64,000 nucleotides of DNA, taken from Chitinophagaceae bacterium. GTDB lineage: Bacteria > Bacteroidota > Bacteroidia > Chitinophagales > Chitinophagaceae. Each line of letters starts with the position of its first letter. Positions within the stretch are counted from its first letter, which is position 1. Of the stretch, positions 9,258 to 19,008 are shown in pieces. Location: positions 1 to 64,000 of the forward strand of contig JALHNJ010000001.1 in assembly GCA_022843585.1 (NCBI GenBank), read 5' to 3'. The notes below the pieces were generated by a model. The model was not told the origin of the DNA. It saw only the letters and a list, made by a program, of their open reading frames with translations, and searched no databases. Made by a program: the position numbers and the translations under genes.

Positions 9258-10441
9258 TAGAACCAGGACAATTTTTCAACAGCGGCTTCTAATGTTTCTT
9301 TCTTTTTAGAAAAACAAAACCGCAAAACTTTATCATCTTTTCCATTATGATAAAAGGCAGATACAGGAATGGTGGCTACGCCAGCCTCTTTTGTTAACCG
9401 TATGGCTAACTCTTTATCCGTTTCGTCACTTATCCGTTCGTAGGTGCCGCAAATAAAATAACTGCCCGAAGATTGTTGCAGGGTGAATCTTGTTTGCTTC
9501 ATTAACTCCGTAAAATAATCTCTTTTCGCTTGCATAAAAGAAGATAAAGACAAATAGGCTTCTTTATTTTTTAAAAATTCTGCCAACGCAACTTGTGCAG
9601 GGGTAAAACAAGAGAAGCAATTATACTGGTGTACTTTTCTAAACTCTTTTGTTAGCTCCGCAGGGGCAATACAATAGCCCAACTTCCAGCCAGTGCAATT
9701 ATATGTTTTGCCGAATGAAGAGCAAACAAAGCTGCGTTGCAACAAATCGGGATAGCGTAAAATACTTTGGTGAGGAATATTATCAAATATCAAATGCTCA
9801 TACACTTCATCGCTGATGATAAAAATATTTGTTCCGTCCACGATCTTTTTTAATTCTTGAACATCATTTTCACCAATCACACTTCCGGTTGGATTGTGCG
9901 GTGAGTTGATAATGATAGCTTTTGTTTTAGCACTAATGGCGGCTTGTACTGCCTCCCAATCAATATGATAGTCGGGATACACCAAATCAATGGTTATGGC
10001 TTTAGCACCGTTGATCTCAATATTGGGGATGTAACTATCATACGCCGGTTCAAAAACAATTACTTCATCACCCGGTTGCAGAATAGAAGTAAATGCAGAA
10101 TAGATAGCATAGGTACCGCCGGGTGTGATGGTAATTTCAGTAGCAGGATTAATAGTCGCCCCATATAAAAAACTCGCTTTCTCCGCAATAGATTCCCGCA
10201 AAGGCATCCAACCCGGCATTGGTGAATACTGGTTAAAATCATTTTTCATGGCCTTATTCACCAAACTGGTTAATTCATCACTCATGGAGAAATCCGGAAA
10301 ACCCTGCCCAAGATTAACCGCATTATATTCGGTGGCCAGCCCACTCATTATCGTAAAGATGGTAGTGCCAACATTGGGTAATTTTGAATTAATATGCAAA
10401 AGGAATAGATTGAAGATGAATGATGGGTAAAAATAAATCAA
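9257..10441 (-). CDS. PLP-dependent aminotransferase, class I/II (methionine aminotransferase-like)
   Basis: 'YNAVNLGQGFPDF', 'INSPHNPTGSVI', 'SFGKTYNCTGWKLGY' (PLP Lys); true start probably an internal ATG. Confidence 0.85.
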   Translation of the reverse strand: MIYFYPSFIFNLFLLHINSKLPNVGTTIFTIMSGLATEYNAVNLGQGFPDFSMSDELTSLVNKAMKNDFNQYSPMPGWMPLRESIAEKASFLYGATINPATEITITPGGTYAIYSAFTSILQPGDEVIVFEPAYDSYIPNIEINGAKAITIDLVYPDYHIDWEAVQAAISAKTKAIIINSPHNPTGSVIGENDVQELKKIVDGTNIFIISDEVYEHLIFDNIPHQSILRYPDLLQRSFVCSSFGKTYNCTGWKLGYCIAPAELTKEFRKVHQYNCFSCFTPAQVALAEFLKNKEAYLSLSSFMQAKRDYFTELMKQTRFTLQQSSGSYFICGTYERISDETDKELAIRLTKEAGVATIPVSAFYHNGKDDKVLRFCFSKKKETLEAAVEKLSWF

Positions 10442-10508
10442 AAGCGTTTATCAACTGGGACAAACCATTTGCAGCAAATACCCGTTGGTAATAGCAAGGG
10501 AAATCGTA

Positions 10509-11480
10509 ATGAAAAAACAACTACAAGCTTTTTTTAACCCGGAGCAGTTTCATGGCTGGGGAAAAACCAAAAATTACTTTGAGGGATGGTATTTTAAAGT
10601 AGTGAATGAAGCAGAAACAAAAGCTTTGGCATTTATCCCCGGTGTTGCGATGGACACACAGGGTAACCAGCAATCGTTTATTCAAGTATTGGACGGAAAA
10701 GACAAAACAGCTATTTACCACAAGTTTGATAGAAAAGATTTTATACCAACTGGCGGCAGGTTCTTAATTGATATTAAGAACAATCATTTTACGGCAGAGC
10801 AAATTTATCTTGATTTACCCGGCATTAATGGGCGGCTGAACTTTTCAGGAAATGTTCCATGGCCCAATAAAATTTATTCCCCTGGAATTATGGGCCCGTT
10901 TGCATTTGTTCCATTTATGGAATGTTATCATGGTATTGTGAGTATGGATCATCATGTCGAAGGACAATTAACAATCAACAACGAGTTGGTTGATTTTACC
11001 AACGGCCGTGGGTATATTGAAAAGGACTGGGGCCGGTCTTTTCCCTCAGCCTATGTATGGATGCAAACAAATCATTTTAGTGAGCCCGGCATTTCGCTTA
11101 AAACATCTGTGGCAAAAATTCCGTGGATCAGAAAATCCTTTGTGGGTTTTATCGGCGGTCTTTGGCTGCACGATAAACTATACCAATTCACTACTTACAA
11201 CAGCTCATCTTTACGTAAATCTGCAATCACAGAAGAAAAAGTGGAACTGGTTATCGAAAACAAAAACTACCGGATTGAAATTTTGGCGCATCGGGACGAA
11301 GCAACCGCACTAGCATCTCCCATTGGCGGACTAATGGATGGACGGGTTGAAGAAAGTATGACAGCCAAGGTGGATGTACAATTGCTTAATAAGAAAACAA
11401 AACAGATTGTGTTTGAAGATTCTGGCAGAAATGCCGGGCTTGAAGTAGCTGGCAAAATAGAAGAAATACAGGTGGGATAA
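10509..11480 (+). CDS. Tocopherol cyclase family protein
   Basis: 'FHGWGKTKNYFEGWYFKVV', 'GYIEKDWGRSFPSAYVWMQTNHF'; start at MKKQLQAFF. Confidence 0.75.
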   Translation: MKKQLQAFFNPEQFHGWGKTKNYFEGWYFKVVNEAETKALAFIPGVAMDTQGNQQSFIQVLDGKDKTAIYHKFDRKDFIPTGGRFLIDIKNNHFTAEQIYLDLPGINGRLNFSGNVPWPNKIYSPGIMGPFAFVPFMECYHGIVSMDHHVEGQLTINNELVDFTNGRGYIEKDWGRSFPSAYVWMQTNHFSEPGISLKTSVAKIPWIRKSFVGFIGGLWLHDKLYQFTTYNSSSLRKSAITEEKVELVIENKNYRIEILAHRDEATALASPIGGLMDGRVEESMTAKVDVQLLNKKTKQIVFEDSGRNAGLEVAGKIEEIQVG

Positions 11481-11807
11481 TTATTTTTTCTTTTTTGAAA
11501 CGAGATCATACGAATGGTCGATCCACTCTTTCACTTGTTTTGTAGCAACAGAACCATCAACAACTACTGTATTCCAATGTTTCTTATTCATGTGATATCC
11601 GGGAAGAACACAGGGAAACTCTTCTCTTAGCTCAATGGCTTTATCCGGATCACATTTTACATTAAAGCTAAGCTGTTCACTATCCAGCCCCGTTAGTAAA
11701 AATATTTTTCCCGACACTTTAAATACCAGTGTGTCCGGACCAAAAGGAAGCGTTTCCTCCACATCGGGTTTTGACAAACAATAATGTCGTAAGGATTCAA
11801 TGTCCAT
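11481..11807 (-). CDS. MmcQ/YjbR family DNA-binding protein
   Basis: 108 aa; 'LSKPDVEETLPFGPDTLVFKVSGKIF...PGYHMNKKHWNTV'. Confidence 0.85.
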   Translation of the reverse strand: MDIESLRHYCLSKPDVEETLPFGPDTLVFKVSGKIFLLTGLDSEQLSFNVKCDPDKAIELREEFPCVLPGYHMNKKHWNTVVVDGSVATKQVKEWIDHSYDLVSKKKK

Positions 11808-11808
11808 A

Positions 11809-12198
11809 TCAGGAAGTAATTATAGCCGTTGCTTCAATCTCAATTAAATATTCCGGAGCAATAAGTCCTTTCACTTCTATCATGGAAGTGCAAGGCTTTA
11901 TTGCTGAAAAAAATTCTCCATGTGCTTTACCATATTCTTCCCAACGACTGATATCCGTTACAAACATTCTTGTTCTTACCACATTTTTTAAAGAAGCACC
12001 AGCATTTTGCAAAACCCGTTCTATTTTTTCTATAATGAATTTTGTTTGTGCATAGGCATCGTCTTCACCAACCAGCAAACTGTTTTCATCAACAGCCACA
12101 GTGCCTGTTACTTCAATAGTGTTTCCGACTTTTACAGCACGGCTATAGCCAACAACGTCTTCCCATTTGGCTCCGGAGGAATAGTTTATACGCTCCAT
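11809..12198 (-). CDS. RidA/YjgF family protein
   Basis: 129 aa; 'VRTRMFVTDISRWEEYGKAHGEFF', 'IEIEATAI'. Confidence 0.85.
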   Translation of the reverse strand: MERINYSSGAKWEDVVGYSRAVKVGNTIEVTGTVAVDENSLLVGEDDAYAQTKFIIEKIERVLQNAGASLKNVVRTRMFVTDISRWEEYGKAHGEFFSAIKPCTSMIEVKGLIAPEYLIEIEATAIITS

Positions 12199-12920
12199 TA
12201 GTTTTTTATTTCTATGTTTTCTTCTTTTATTAATTGTTCACCATTCATTCTCAATAAAATTTGTGCCACTGTTACTACATCTTTCTGGCAGTAGGTAACG
12301 ATGCGCTGCAAATTTTTTTCTATCCAATATACTTCCCACACCCTGCTTCCGTCAATATCATCTTTGGGTGTTTTAATACCTAGTGTATGTGCCAGCAGGT
12401 TTAATGAAGTAAAACTTTTATAATCACCAAACTTCCACAACTCCAATGTATCATAATGATAAACCTCCCAGGGTTTCTTACCCGACATATTTAAGATGGA
12501 AGGAATAGAAAGGTTGTTAATTATCATTCTTCGGCATAAGTAAGGAAAATCAAATTCTTTTCCATTGTGGGCACAAAGAAATTTTGGTTCACCTGTTGCC
12601 CATTTGCTGAGCATATCAATAAACTGTTGCAACAGAAGTGCTTCATCATCGCCAAAAAAGCTTTTTAGAAGAAGCTTTTTACTATCTCCGTTTCCATGTA
12701 ATATGCCACAACTAATACATACTATTTTTCCAAACTCAGCATAGATCCCAGCACGGGGGTATAAACTTTCATTGGTTTGTCCTTCATGATATTTTGAAAG
12801 CGAATTTGATTTGGTGTCCCATAATTGTTTCCAATCTTCGGGCAATTGGGTGTAGTCTGGATATTGTGGCACGGTTTCAATATCAAGGAAGAGAATATTA
12901 TTGATTGGTAGTGCAGCCAT
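12198..12920 (-). CDS. 3'-5' exonuclease (PolB-exo-like RNase H fold)
   Basis: 'NNILFLDIETVPQ', 'LCAHNGKEFDFPYLCRRM', 'YCQKDVVTVAQ' exo I/II/III motifs. Confidence 0.85.
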   Translation of the reverse strand: MAALPINNILFLDIETVPQYPDYTQLPEDWKQLWDTKSNSLSKYHEGQTNESLYPRAGIYAEFGKIVCISCGILHGNGDSKKLLLKSFFGDDEALLLQQFIDMLSKWATGEPKFLCAHNGKEFDFPYLCRRMIINNLSIPSILNMSGKKPWEVYHYDTLELWKFGDYKSFTSLNLLAHTLGIKTPKDDIDGSRVWEVYWIEKNLQRIVTYCQKDVVTVAQILLRMNGEQLIKEENIEIKN

Positions 12921-12942
12921 AAAAAAGTTTGTCTATAAAAGT

Positions 12943-12965
12943 AAAAAACCCCGGACAAACCGGGG
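12943..12965 (-). terminator. Rho-independent terminator of manC (minus strand)
   Basis: CCCCGG-ACAAA-CCGGGG with TTTTTT on the minus strand. Confidence 0.85.
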
Positions 12966-12992
12966 CTATTACTTTTAGGTAATTTTTATCTG

Positions 12993-14114
12993 TTAAAGGA
13001 ACTTGTCGCCTTTGTTCCGCTTTACTTCCGCCACATATTCTTTTATTTCCTGCTCTTTATCTTTTTTGCAGATCAGCAACACATCCTTGGTATCAACTAT
13101 AATATAGTCTTTTAGACCCTGCAACAATACCAATTTGTTATCGGGAACATGTACCATACAATTATTGGCATCCACCACCATTACGTTTTTTCCTACTACA
13201 GCATTGCCAAAATAATCCTTTTCTTTATTGTCCCAGGCACTGTTCCAGGTTCCCAGGTCGCTCCAGGAAAAAGAGGCTGGTATTACAAAAACATTATCCG
13301 CTTTTTCCATCACAGCAAAATCGATGGAGATATTGGTGCATTGCGGATAAATGCTTTCAATCGCTTCTTTCTCTTCGGCAGTATTAAAACGTTCTTTTTC
13401 CGCCGCAAATAATTCATATAATTCGGGTTCAAGCTTTTCAAGTGCTTTTAAAATGTTTTTTACTTTCCAGGTAAAGATGCCGGCATTCCATAAAAAATCA
13501 CCACTTGCGATGAAGGCCTTTGCAATATCAATATTTGGCTTTTCGGTAAATGTTTTTACTTTATAAACAGCAGGTGCTGCTTCGGCAGTTTCATGCTGTA
13601 TATAACCATAGCCAGTGTTTGGATAAGTTGGGGTTACTCCAATAGTAACCAGCGCATTAATATGGTCAACAAAATCAAATGCTTTTTTTGCTGTTTTTAC
13701 AAACTCATCTGTTTCAAGAATTAGATTATCAGCAGGTGCTGCAATCATCAAGGCTTTAGGATCTTTCTTAATAAGCTTAAAAGCGATATAAGCAATGCAG
13801 GGTGCTGTATTTTTCCTGGAGGGCTCAGCTACAATATTTTCTTCGGGTAAATCGGGCAGTTGTTTTTTTACCAGACCTACATATTCCTGGGCGGTTACGA
13901 TGTAAATATTTTCTTTTGGAACCAGTTTACTGTAGCGTTCAAATGTTTGCTGTATCAGCGTTTTGCCAATACCGAGAATATCTAAGAATTGTTTGGGGTA
14001 AGCCGTACGGCTCATTGGCCAAAACCTACTACCGATACCCCCGGCCATTATTGCTACGTAGTGATGTTTGTTCATGTTGATTAGTGAGTGGTAAATAAAG
14101 AATGAAACCTTCAT
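12993..14114 (-). CDS. manC: Mannose-1-phosphate guanylyltransferase
   Basis: 'VAIMAGGIGSRFWPMSRTAYPKQFLDILG', 'VAEPSRKNTAPCIAY', 'FTEKP'; start likely MNKHHYVAIM. Confidence 0.88.
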   Translation of the reverse strand: MKVSFFIYHSLINMNKHHYVAIMAGGIGSRFWPMSRTAYPKQFLDILGIGKTLIQQTFERYSKLVPKENIYIVTAQEYVGLVKKQLPDLPEENIVAEPSRKNTAPCIAYIAFKLIKKDPKALMIAAPADNLILETDEFVKTAKKAFDFVDHINALVTIGVTPTYPNTGYGYIQHETAEAAPAVYKVKTFTEKPNIDIAKAFIASGDFLWNAGIFTWKVKNILKALEKLEPELYELFAAEKERFNTAEEKEAIESIYPQCTNISIDFAVMEKADNVFVIPASFSWSDLGTWNSAWDNKEKDYFGNAVVGKNVMVVDANNCMVHVPDNKLVLLQGLKDYIIVDTKDVLLICKKDKEQEIKEYVAEVKRNKGDKFL

Positions 14115-14130
14115 TCTTTAGTTGCCGGTT

Positions 14131-15093
14131 TTATATCAATCCCTCTCTTATTAAATCATGCAAATGTATAATCCCTAAATACTTTCCGTTTTCTGATACC
14201 GCCAGTTGTGATATTCCTTTTTTTCGCAATTGATCCAGTGCATTAACAGCCATTTCATCTGGCCCAATGGATTGCGGATTTTTTGTCATAATATCATCTG
14301 CAATAATTTTATCAATAGCCGTGTTCTTTTCCAGCATTCTTCTCAGGTCACCATCGGTAATGATGCCGAGTAAATCATTTTCCTTGTTTACAACAGCTGT
14401 TATACCCAATCTTTTTTTGGTCATTTCAACAATCACTTCTTTTAGTGATTGTCCGGACAAAACCTTTGGTTTCTCGTTGTCTTCATATAGGTCAGCAACC
14501 CGTAAGTATAATTTTTTGCCCAACATTCCGCCGGGGTGAAATTTAGCAAAGTCATCTGTTTGAAACCCTTTTAACTCCATCAGGCAAACTGCCAACGCAT
14601 CGCCCATTACTAACTGTGCCGTGGTACTGGTTGTTGGCGCCAAATTATTCGGACAAGCTTCTTGTTCAACCGTAGTGTTTAAAACTATTGTTGCATTTTT
14701 AGCAAGGTAGGAGTCTATGCTACCCACCATTCCAATTAGTATATTACCAAAATTTCTTAGCAGCGGCACCAATACTTTAATCTCCGGGCTTTCGCCGCTT
14801 TTGCTGATTACAATAATAATATCATCTTGTTGCACCATTCCCAAATCTCCATGAATGGCATCTGCGGCATGCATAAAAACAGAGGGGGTGCCGGTTGAAT
14901 TAAAAGTCGCGACTATTTTTTGTGCTATAACGGCGCTTTTGCCTATGCCACTAACAACCACACGGCCTTTGCATACAGCAATGGCGTTTACGGATTTTTC
15001 AAAATCATCGTTGATGAATAAGGCAAGACCAGCAACGGACCGGGCTTCTAATTCAATCGTTCTGAGTGCAACCTGTTTTATTGATAGCGACAT
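14131..15093 (-). CDS. kdsD: KpsF/GutQ-type sugar-phosphate isomerase (arabinose-5-phosphate isomerase)
   Basis: SIS domain 'VVSGIGKSAVIAQKIVATFNSTGTPSVFMHAADAIHGDLG' plus CBS pair. Confidence 0.88.
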   Translation of the reverse strand: MSLSIKQVALRTIELEARSVAGLALFINDDFEKSVNAIAVCKGRVVVSGIGKSAVIAQKIVATFNSTGTPSVFMHAADAIHGDLGMVQQDDIIIVISKSGESPEIKVLVPLLRNFGNILIGMVGSIDSYLAKNATIVLNTTVEQEACPNNLAPTTSTTAQLVMGDALAVCLMELKGFQTDDFAKFHPGGMLGKKLYLRVADLYEDNEKPKVLSGQSLKEVIVEMTKKRLGITAVVNKENDLLGIITDGDLRRMLEKNTAIDKIIADDIMTKNPQSIGPDEMAVNALDQLRKKGISQLAVSENGKYLGIIHLHDLIREGLI

Positions 15094-15497
15094 AATATAT
15101 CTAAATACCGGTTATTTTGTCCAAACGAAAGTCCGAGAGCTGAACACAACAACCGGTAACGGCGGCAAATTTAGAGTTTTTGCAATGAAGAGCCTGTTAT
15201 GCAATCGTTGTACCTGAATTTTAACTGATTCTCCTTTCGACAGCCGATAAAATAGCATAAATTTGCTCTCCTCTTTTTGACGGGTGCAGTTTTGTGCGAC
15301 AAGAATACTTGCCTCTTGTTTATCATCTATAAGCATCTACCCGCCATTCAGACAGAAAAACACTTAGTTATCCGACGATTATATACCGTGTGAAAAAATA
15401 TGTTTACCCGGTAAACTCCATTCGGGTAAAAAGAAGTATCTTAAACAATAGGCAATAGTAGCCCCGGAATTTTCGGAATGAAAGAAATAAATGAGTA

Positions 15498-17783
15498 ATG
15501 GGAACATCAACAGTGAAGAAGGCAACAACCAAATCCAATCCAACTAAAACCGTTAAAGCGGTAAAAGCAAAGGAATCCGTTGCGCTTAAAAAGCGTTTTG
15601 ACTTGCACAAAGCATTGCATGAACACTTTGGGTTTGACAAATTCAAAGGCACACAGGAAAAAGCAATCGAATCTTTATTGGCCGGCCATGATACATTCGT
15701 TATAATGCCAACCGGCGGAGGCAAAAGTCTTTGTTATCAACTGCCCGCAATGGTTAGTGAAGGCGTAGCGTTGATCGTTTCTCCTTTAATTGCATTGATG
15801 AAAAACCAGGTGGACCTGGTTCGTGGATACAGCAGCAATGATGAAGTAGCCCACTTCCTTAACTCCACCCTCAATAAAAAAGAAATTAAAGAAGTGCATG
15901 ATGATTTGCTGTCGGGTAAAACAAAAATGCTCTATGTTGCTCCAGAAACAATGACCAAACAGGAGAACCTTGAATTTTTCTCTGATCTTAAAATTTCTTT
16001 TTTCGCAGTAGATGAAGCACACTGTATTTCAGAATGGGGACATGATTTTCGTCCGGAGTATAGAAGGCTGCGGGAAATGATGATTCAGATAAATCCTGAT
16101 GCACCGGTTATTGCATTAACAGCAACGGCTACCCCAAAGGTGCAAAGTGATATTGTAAAGAATCTGGATTTGCGAAATCCAAATATTTTTATCTCCTCCT
16201 TTAACCGGGCTAATCTTTATTACGAAGTACTGCCAAAAATTAAGAAATCGCAGACCGATGAAAATATTGTTCGCTTCATAAAAAGCATGAAGAAGAAAAG
16301 CGGAATTATTTATACGTTAAATAGAAAGACAACAGAAGAGTTGGCGGATATTTTAAATGCCAACGGTGTAAAGGCAGTAGCATACCATGCAGGATTGGAT
16401 AGTAAAGTAAGAGCAGCAAGACAAGACCAGTTTTTGGGGGAAGATGTGCAAGTGATTTGTGCCACCATTGCCTTTGGTATGGGTATTGACAAGCCAGACA
16501 TCCGTTTTGTTATTCATTATAATATTCCTAAGTCTATTGAAAATTATTACCAGGAAACCGGCCGTGCAGGAAGAGATGGATTGGAAGGAAAATGTGTTCT
16601 TTATTACTCTCACAAGGATGTAAGCAAACTGGAACACCTGATGCGGGATAAGCCACTTAGTGAAAGAGAAGTGGGAGCACAGTTGATAAACGAAACCGTT
16701 GCTTTTGCAGAAACAGGAGTTTGTCGCCGTAAGATTTTAATGAGTTATTTCGGCGAAGAGTATGAAAAAGAAAATTGCGGACAATGCGATAACTGCAAAC
16801 ATCCAAAGGAAAGAATAGAAGCGAAGGACGACGTAGTGATTGCCCTAAAAGCTATTAAGGAGTTGGATGAACGTTTTGCTACGGACTATGTAGTACAAAT
16901 CATCAGCGGTAAGCTTACACCACAGATACAAATGTTCCGCCATGATGTTTTAGGATCTTTTGCCAGTGGTAACGACAGGGATAATCATTTCTGGAACTCG
17001 TTGTTACGACAATTAATTTTAGAAGGATTACTGACAAAAGATATTGAAGAGTACGGTGTGCTGAAATTCACTAAAAAGGCAGAGGCTTTTTTAAAAAAGC
17101 CCAAATCATTCCAAATCGTTTTGAACAAATTGTATGATGATGCGAATGCAGATGATGAAGAGACAACCGAAACCACTGGCGGTGCGGCATTAGATGAAAA
17201 GCTAGTTGACATGTTGCTGGAGCTTCGCCAAAAAGAAGCAAAGAAGAAAAATCTTCCGCCGTTTGTTATTTTTCTTGAATCTTCATTGCAAGACATGGCC
17301 ACTTTCTATCCAATTACTATGGAAGGATTGGAAAAATGCCAGGGAGTAAGTAAAGGCAAGGCGAATAAGTATGGTAAGCCATTTGTTGAATTGATTCAAC
17401 GCTATGTTGAAGAAAACAATATTGAAAGACCGGATGATTTTGTAATGAAGAGTGTGGTGAACAAGAGCGGCAACAAAGTGTACATTATCCAAAATACCGA
17501 TAAGAAGGTTTCTCTCGAAACCATTGCTAAAAATAAAGGATGGAGAATGGATGAAATGCTGGAAGAAATGGAAACCATTGCAGCCAGCGGAACAAAACTC
17601 AATCTCACCTACGCCATAGATGAAATGCTGGATGAAGATGACCAGGATGAAATTATAGAGTATTTCAAAAGCTGCGAAACTTCTTCATTACAGGTAGCGC
17701 AGGAAGAGCTTTCCGACTATAATTTTAACTGGGAGCAGTTGAAAATCATGCGGATCAAGTTTTTAAGCGAATACGGAATGTAA
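15498..17783 (+). CDS. recQ: ATP-dependent DNA helicase RecQ
   Basis: 'FRGTQEKAIESLL'-like Q motif, 'TGGGKSLCYQLPA', 'DEAHCISEWGHDFRPEY', zinc-binding CRRKILMSYFGE...CGQCDNC, RQC/HRDC regions. Confidence 0.95.
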   Translation: MGTSTVKKATTKSNPTKTVKAVKAKESVALKKRFDLHKALHEHFGFDKFKGTQEKAIESLLAGHDTFVIMPTGGGKSLCYQLPAMVSEGVALIVSPLIALMKNQVDLVRGYSSNDEVAHFLNSTLNKKEIKEVHDDLLSGKTKMLYVAPETMTKQENLEFFSDLKISFFAVDEAHCISEWGHDFRPEYRRLREMMIQINPDAPVIALTATATPKVQSDIVKNLDLRNPNIFISSFNRANLYYEVLPKIKKSQTDENIVRFIKSMKKKSGIIYTLNRKTTEELADILNANGVKAVAYHAGLDSKVRAARQDQFLGEDVQVICATIAFGMGIDKPDIRFVIHYNIPKSIENYYQETGRAGRDGLEGKCVLYYSHKDVSKLEHLMRDKPLSEREVGAQLINETVAFAETGVCRRKILMSYFGEEYEKENCGQCDNCKHPKERIEAKDDVVIALKAIKELDERFATDYVVQIISGKLTPQIQMFRHDVLGSFASGNDRDNHFWNSLLRQLILEGLLTKDIEEYGVLKFTKKAEAFLKKPKSFQIVLNKLYDDANADDEETTETTGGAALDEKLVDMLLELRQKEAKKKNLPPFVIFLESSLQDMATFYPITMEGLEKCQGVSKGKANKYGKPFVELIQRYVEENNIERPDDFVMKSVVNKSGNKVYIIQNTDKKVSLETIAKNKGWRMDEMLEEMETIAASGTKLNLTYAIDEMLDEDDQDEIIEYFKSCETSSLQVAQEELSDYNFNWEQLKIMRIKFLSEYGM

Positions 17784-17882
17784 TTCACAATAGATAATTT
17801 TTTAGATCCCTAAAGTCAATTCTGATTGTCTGATTTTGATGCTTGTTTTCTTAATAATTTCAATTATCAAAGCTTACTGCAC

Positions 17883-18686
17883 ATGAAGAAACTTTTAGTT
17901 TGGTATTGTATGCTTGTAATGGCAGCATGTACATCAAAACCCCGGTCAGCATCTATTCCAACCGACTTTCAGTGGATTGATTTGACTTACAGTTTCGATA
18001 GCACGACTCTCTATTGGCCCAATAATACCAAACCATTTTTGCATAGTACCGATGCAGAAGGTTTTACTGAACAAGGATATTATTATTCATCTTATTCAAT
18101 TTGCACTCCCGAACATGGCGGAACGCATTTGGATGCACCAATTCATTTTGCCGCAGGAAAATATACAGCCGACCAAATTCCATTAAGCAGTCTTACAGGT
18201 GCAGGAGTAGTGATCGATGTATCGGAAAGAGCATTGAGGAATCGAGACTATCTTATTAATAAGGAAGATATAATTAAGTGGGAAGAAGCAAATGGAAGAA
18301 TCGGGGACAGCACCATCATTTTATTCCGAACGGGCTATGGACAATATTATCCCAATCGGGAGAAATATTTCGGTACTGCTAAAACAGGTGCCGGGGCACT
18401 ACCTGAGTTGCATTTTCCCGGTATTGATCCGACCGCAGCCGAGTGGTTGGTAAAAGAACGGAAAGTAAAGGCCGTTGGACTCGACACACCAAGCCTGGAC
18501 TATGGACAATCTACAGATTTCAAAGCCCACCAGGTATTGATGGGCAACAATGTGCCGGGTTTTGAAAATCTCGCCAATCTTGACCAGTTACCGGCAAAAA
18601 ATATCTATGTAGTTGCGCTACCCATGAAAATAGGTAATGGAAGCGGAGGCCCGCTACGAATTATTGCAGCAGAAATGAACCTTTGA
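17883..18686 (+). CDS. Cyclase family protein (kynurenine formamidase-like), lipoprotein
   Basis: 'CTPEHGGTHLDAPIHF', 'GLDTPSLDYG'; lipobox-like 'MLVMAAC'; start at MKKLLVWYC. Confidence 0.8.
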   Translation: MKKLLVWYCMLVMAACTSKPRSASIPTDFQWIDLTYSFDSTTLYWPNNTKPFLHSTDAEGFTEQGYYYSSYSICTPEHGGTHLDAPIHFAAGKYTADQIPLSSLTGAGVVIDVSERALRNRDYLINKEDIIKWEEANGRIGDSTIILFRTGYGQYYPNREKYFGTAKTGAGALPELHFPGIDPTAAEWLVKERKVKAVGLDTPSLDYGQSTDFKAHQVLMGNNVPGFENLANLDQLPAKNIYVVALPMKIGNGSGGPLRIIAAEMNL

Positions 18687-18813
18687 TAAGGCAATATTTG
18701 ATTATAATGCGCTGATTTGCCTGTTTTATCCACCAAACCTTTTATATTTGCAGCCCCGAAGCACAAAAGCGAGGATAGGCTTCCACTTACCCAAGTCAAT
18801 GTGTTTCAGGAAT

Positions 18814-18886
18814 GGTGCGGTAGCTCAGTTGGTAGAGCAATGGACTGAAAATCCATGTGTCGCCGGTTCAACCCCGGCCCACACCA
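18814..18886 (+). tRNA. tRNA-Phe (GAA)
   Basis: 73-nt cloverleaf: acceptor GGTGCGG/CCACACC, D-arm GCTCAGTTGGTAGAGC, anticodon arm ATGGA-CTGAAAA-TCCAT, T-arm GCCGG-TTCAACC-CCGGC, discriminator A; CCA not encoded. Confidence 0.93.
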
Positions 18887-18893
18887 CTTAAGA

Positions 18894-18919
18894 CCTCAAC
18901 AGAAATGTTGGGGTTTTTT
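18894..18919 (+). terminator. Terminator after tRNA-Phe
   Basis: CCTCAAC-AGAAAT-GTTGGGG followed by TTTTTT. Confidence 0.85.
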
Positions 18920-19008
18920 GTTTTAGTGTGGTATCGATCTAAATATTGGTAAAGACAACGAAATTATCAATCTTTAAGAAATCAAGACATCTTCTAAACT
19001 CCCAAACC

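Noticed and set aside
15100-15165. ACCGGTT ... AACCGGT inverted repeat upstream of kdsD
   Set aside because: 7-bp arms about 45 bp apart with no further support; plausible by chance
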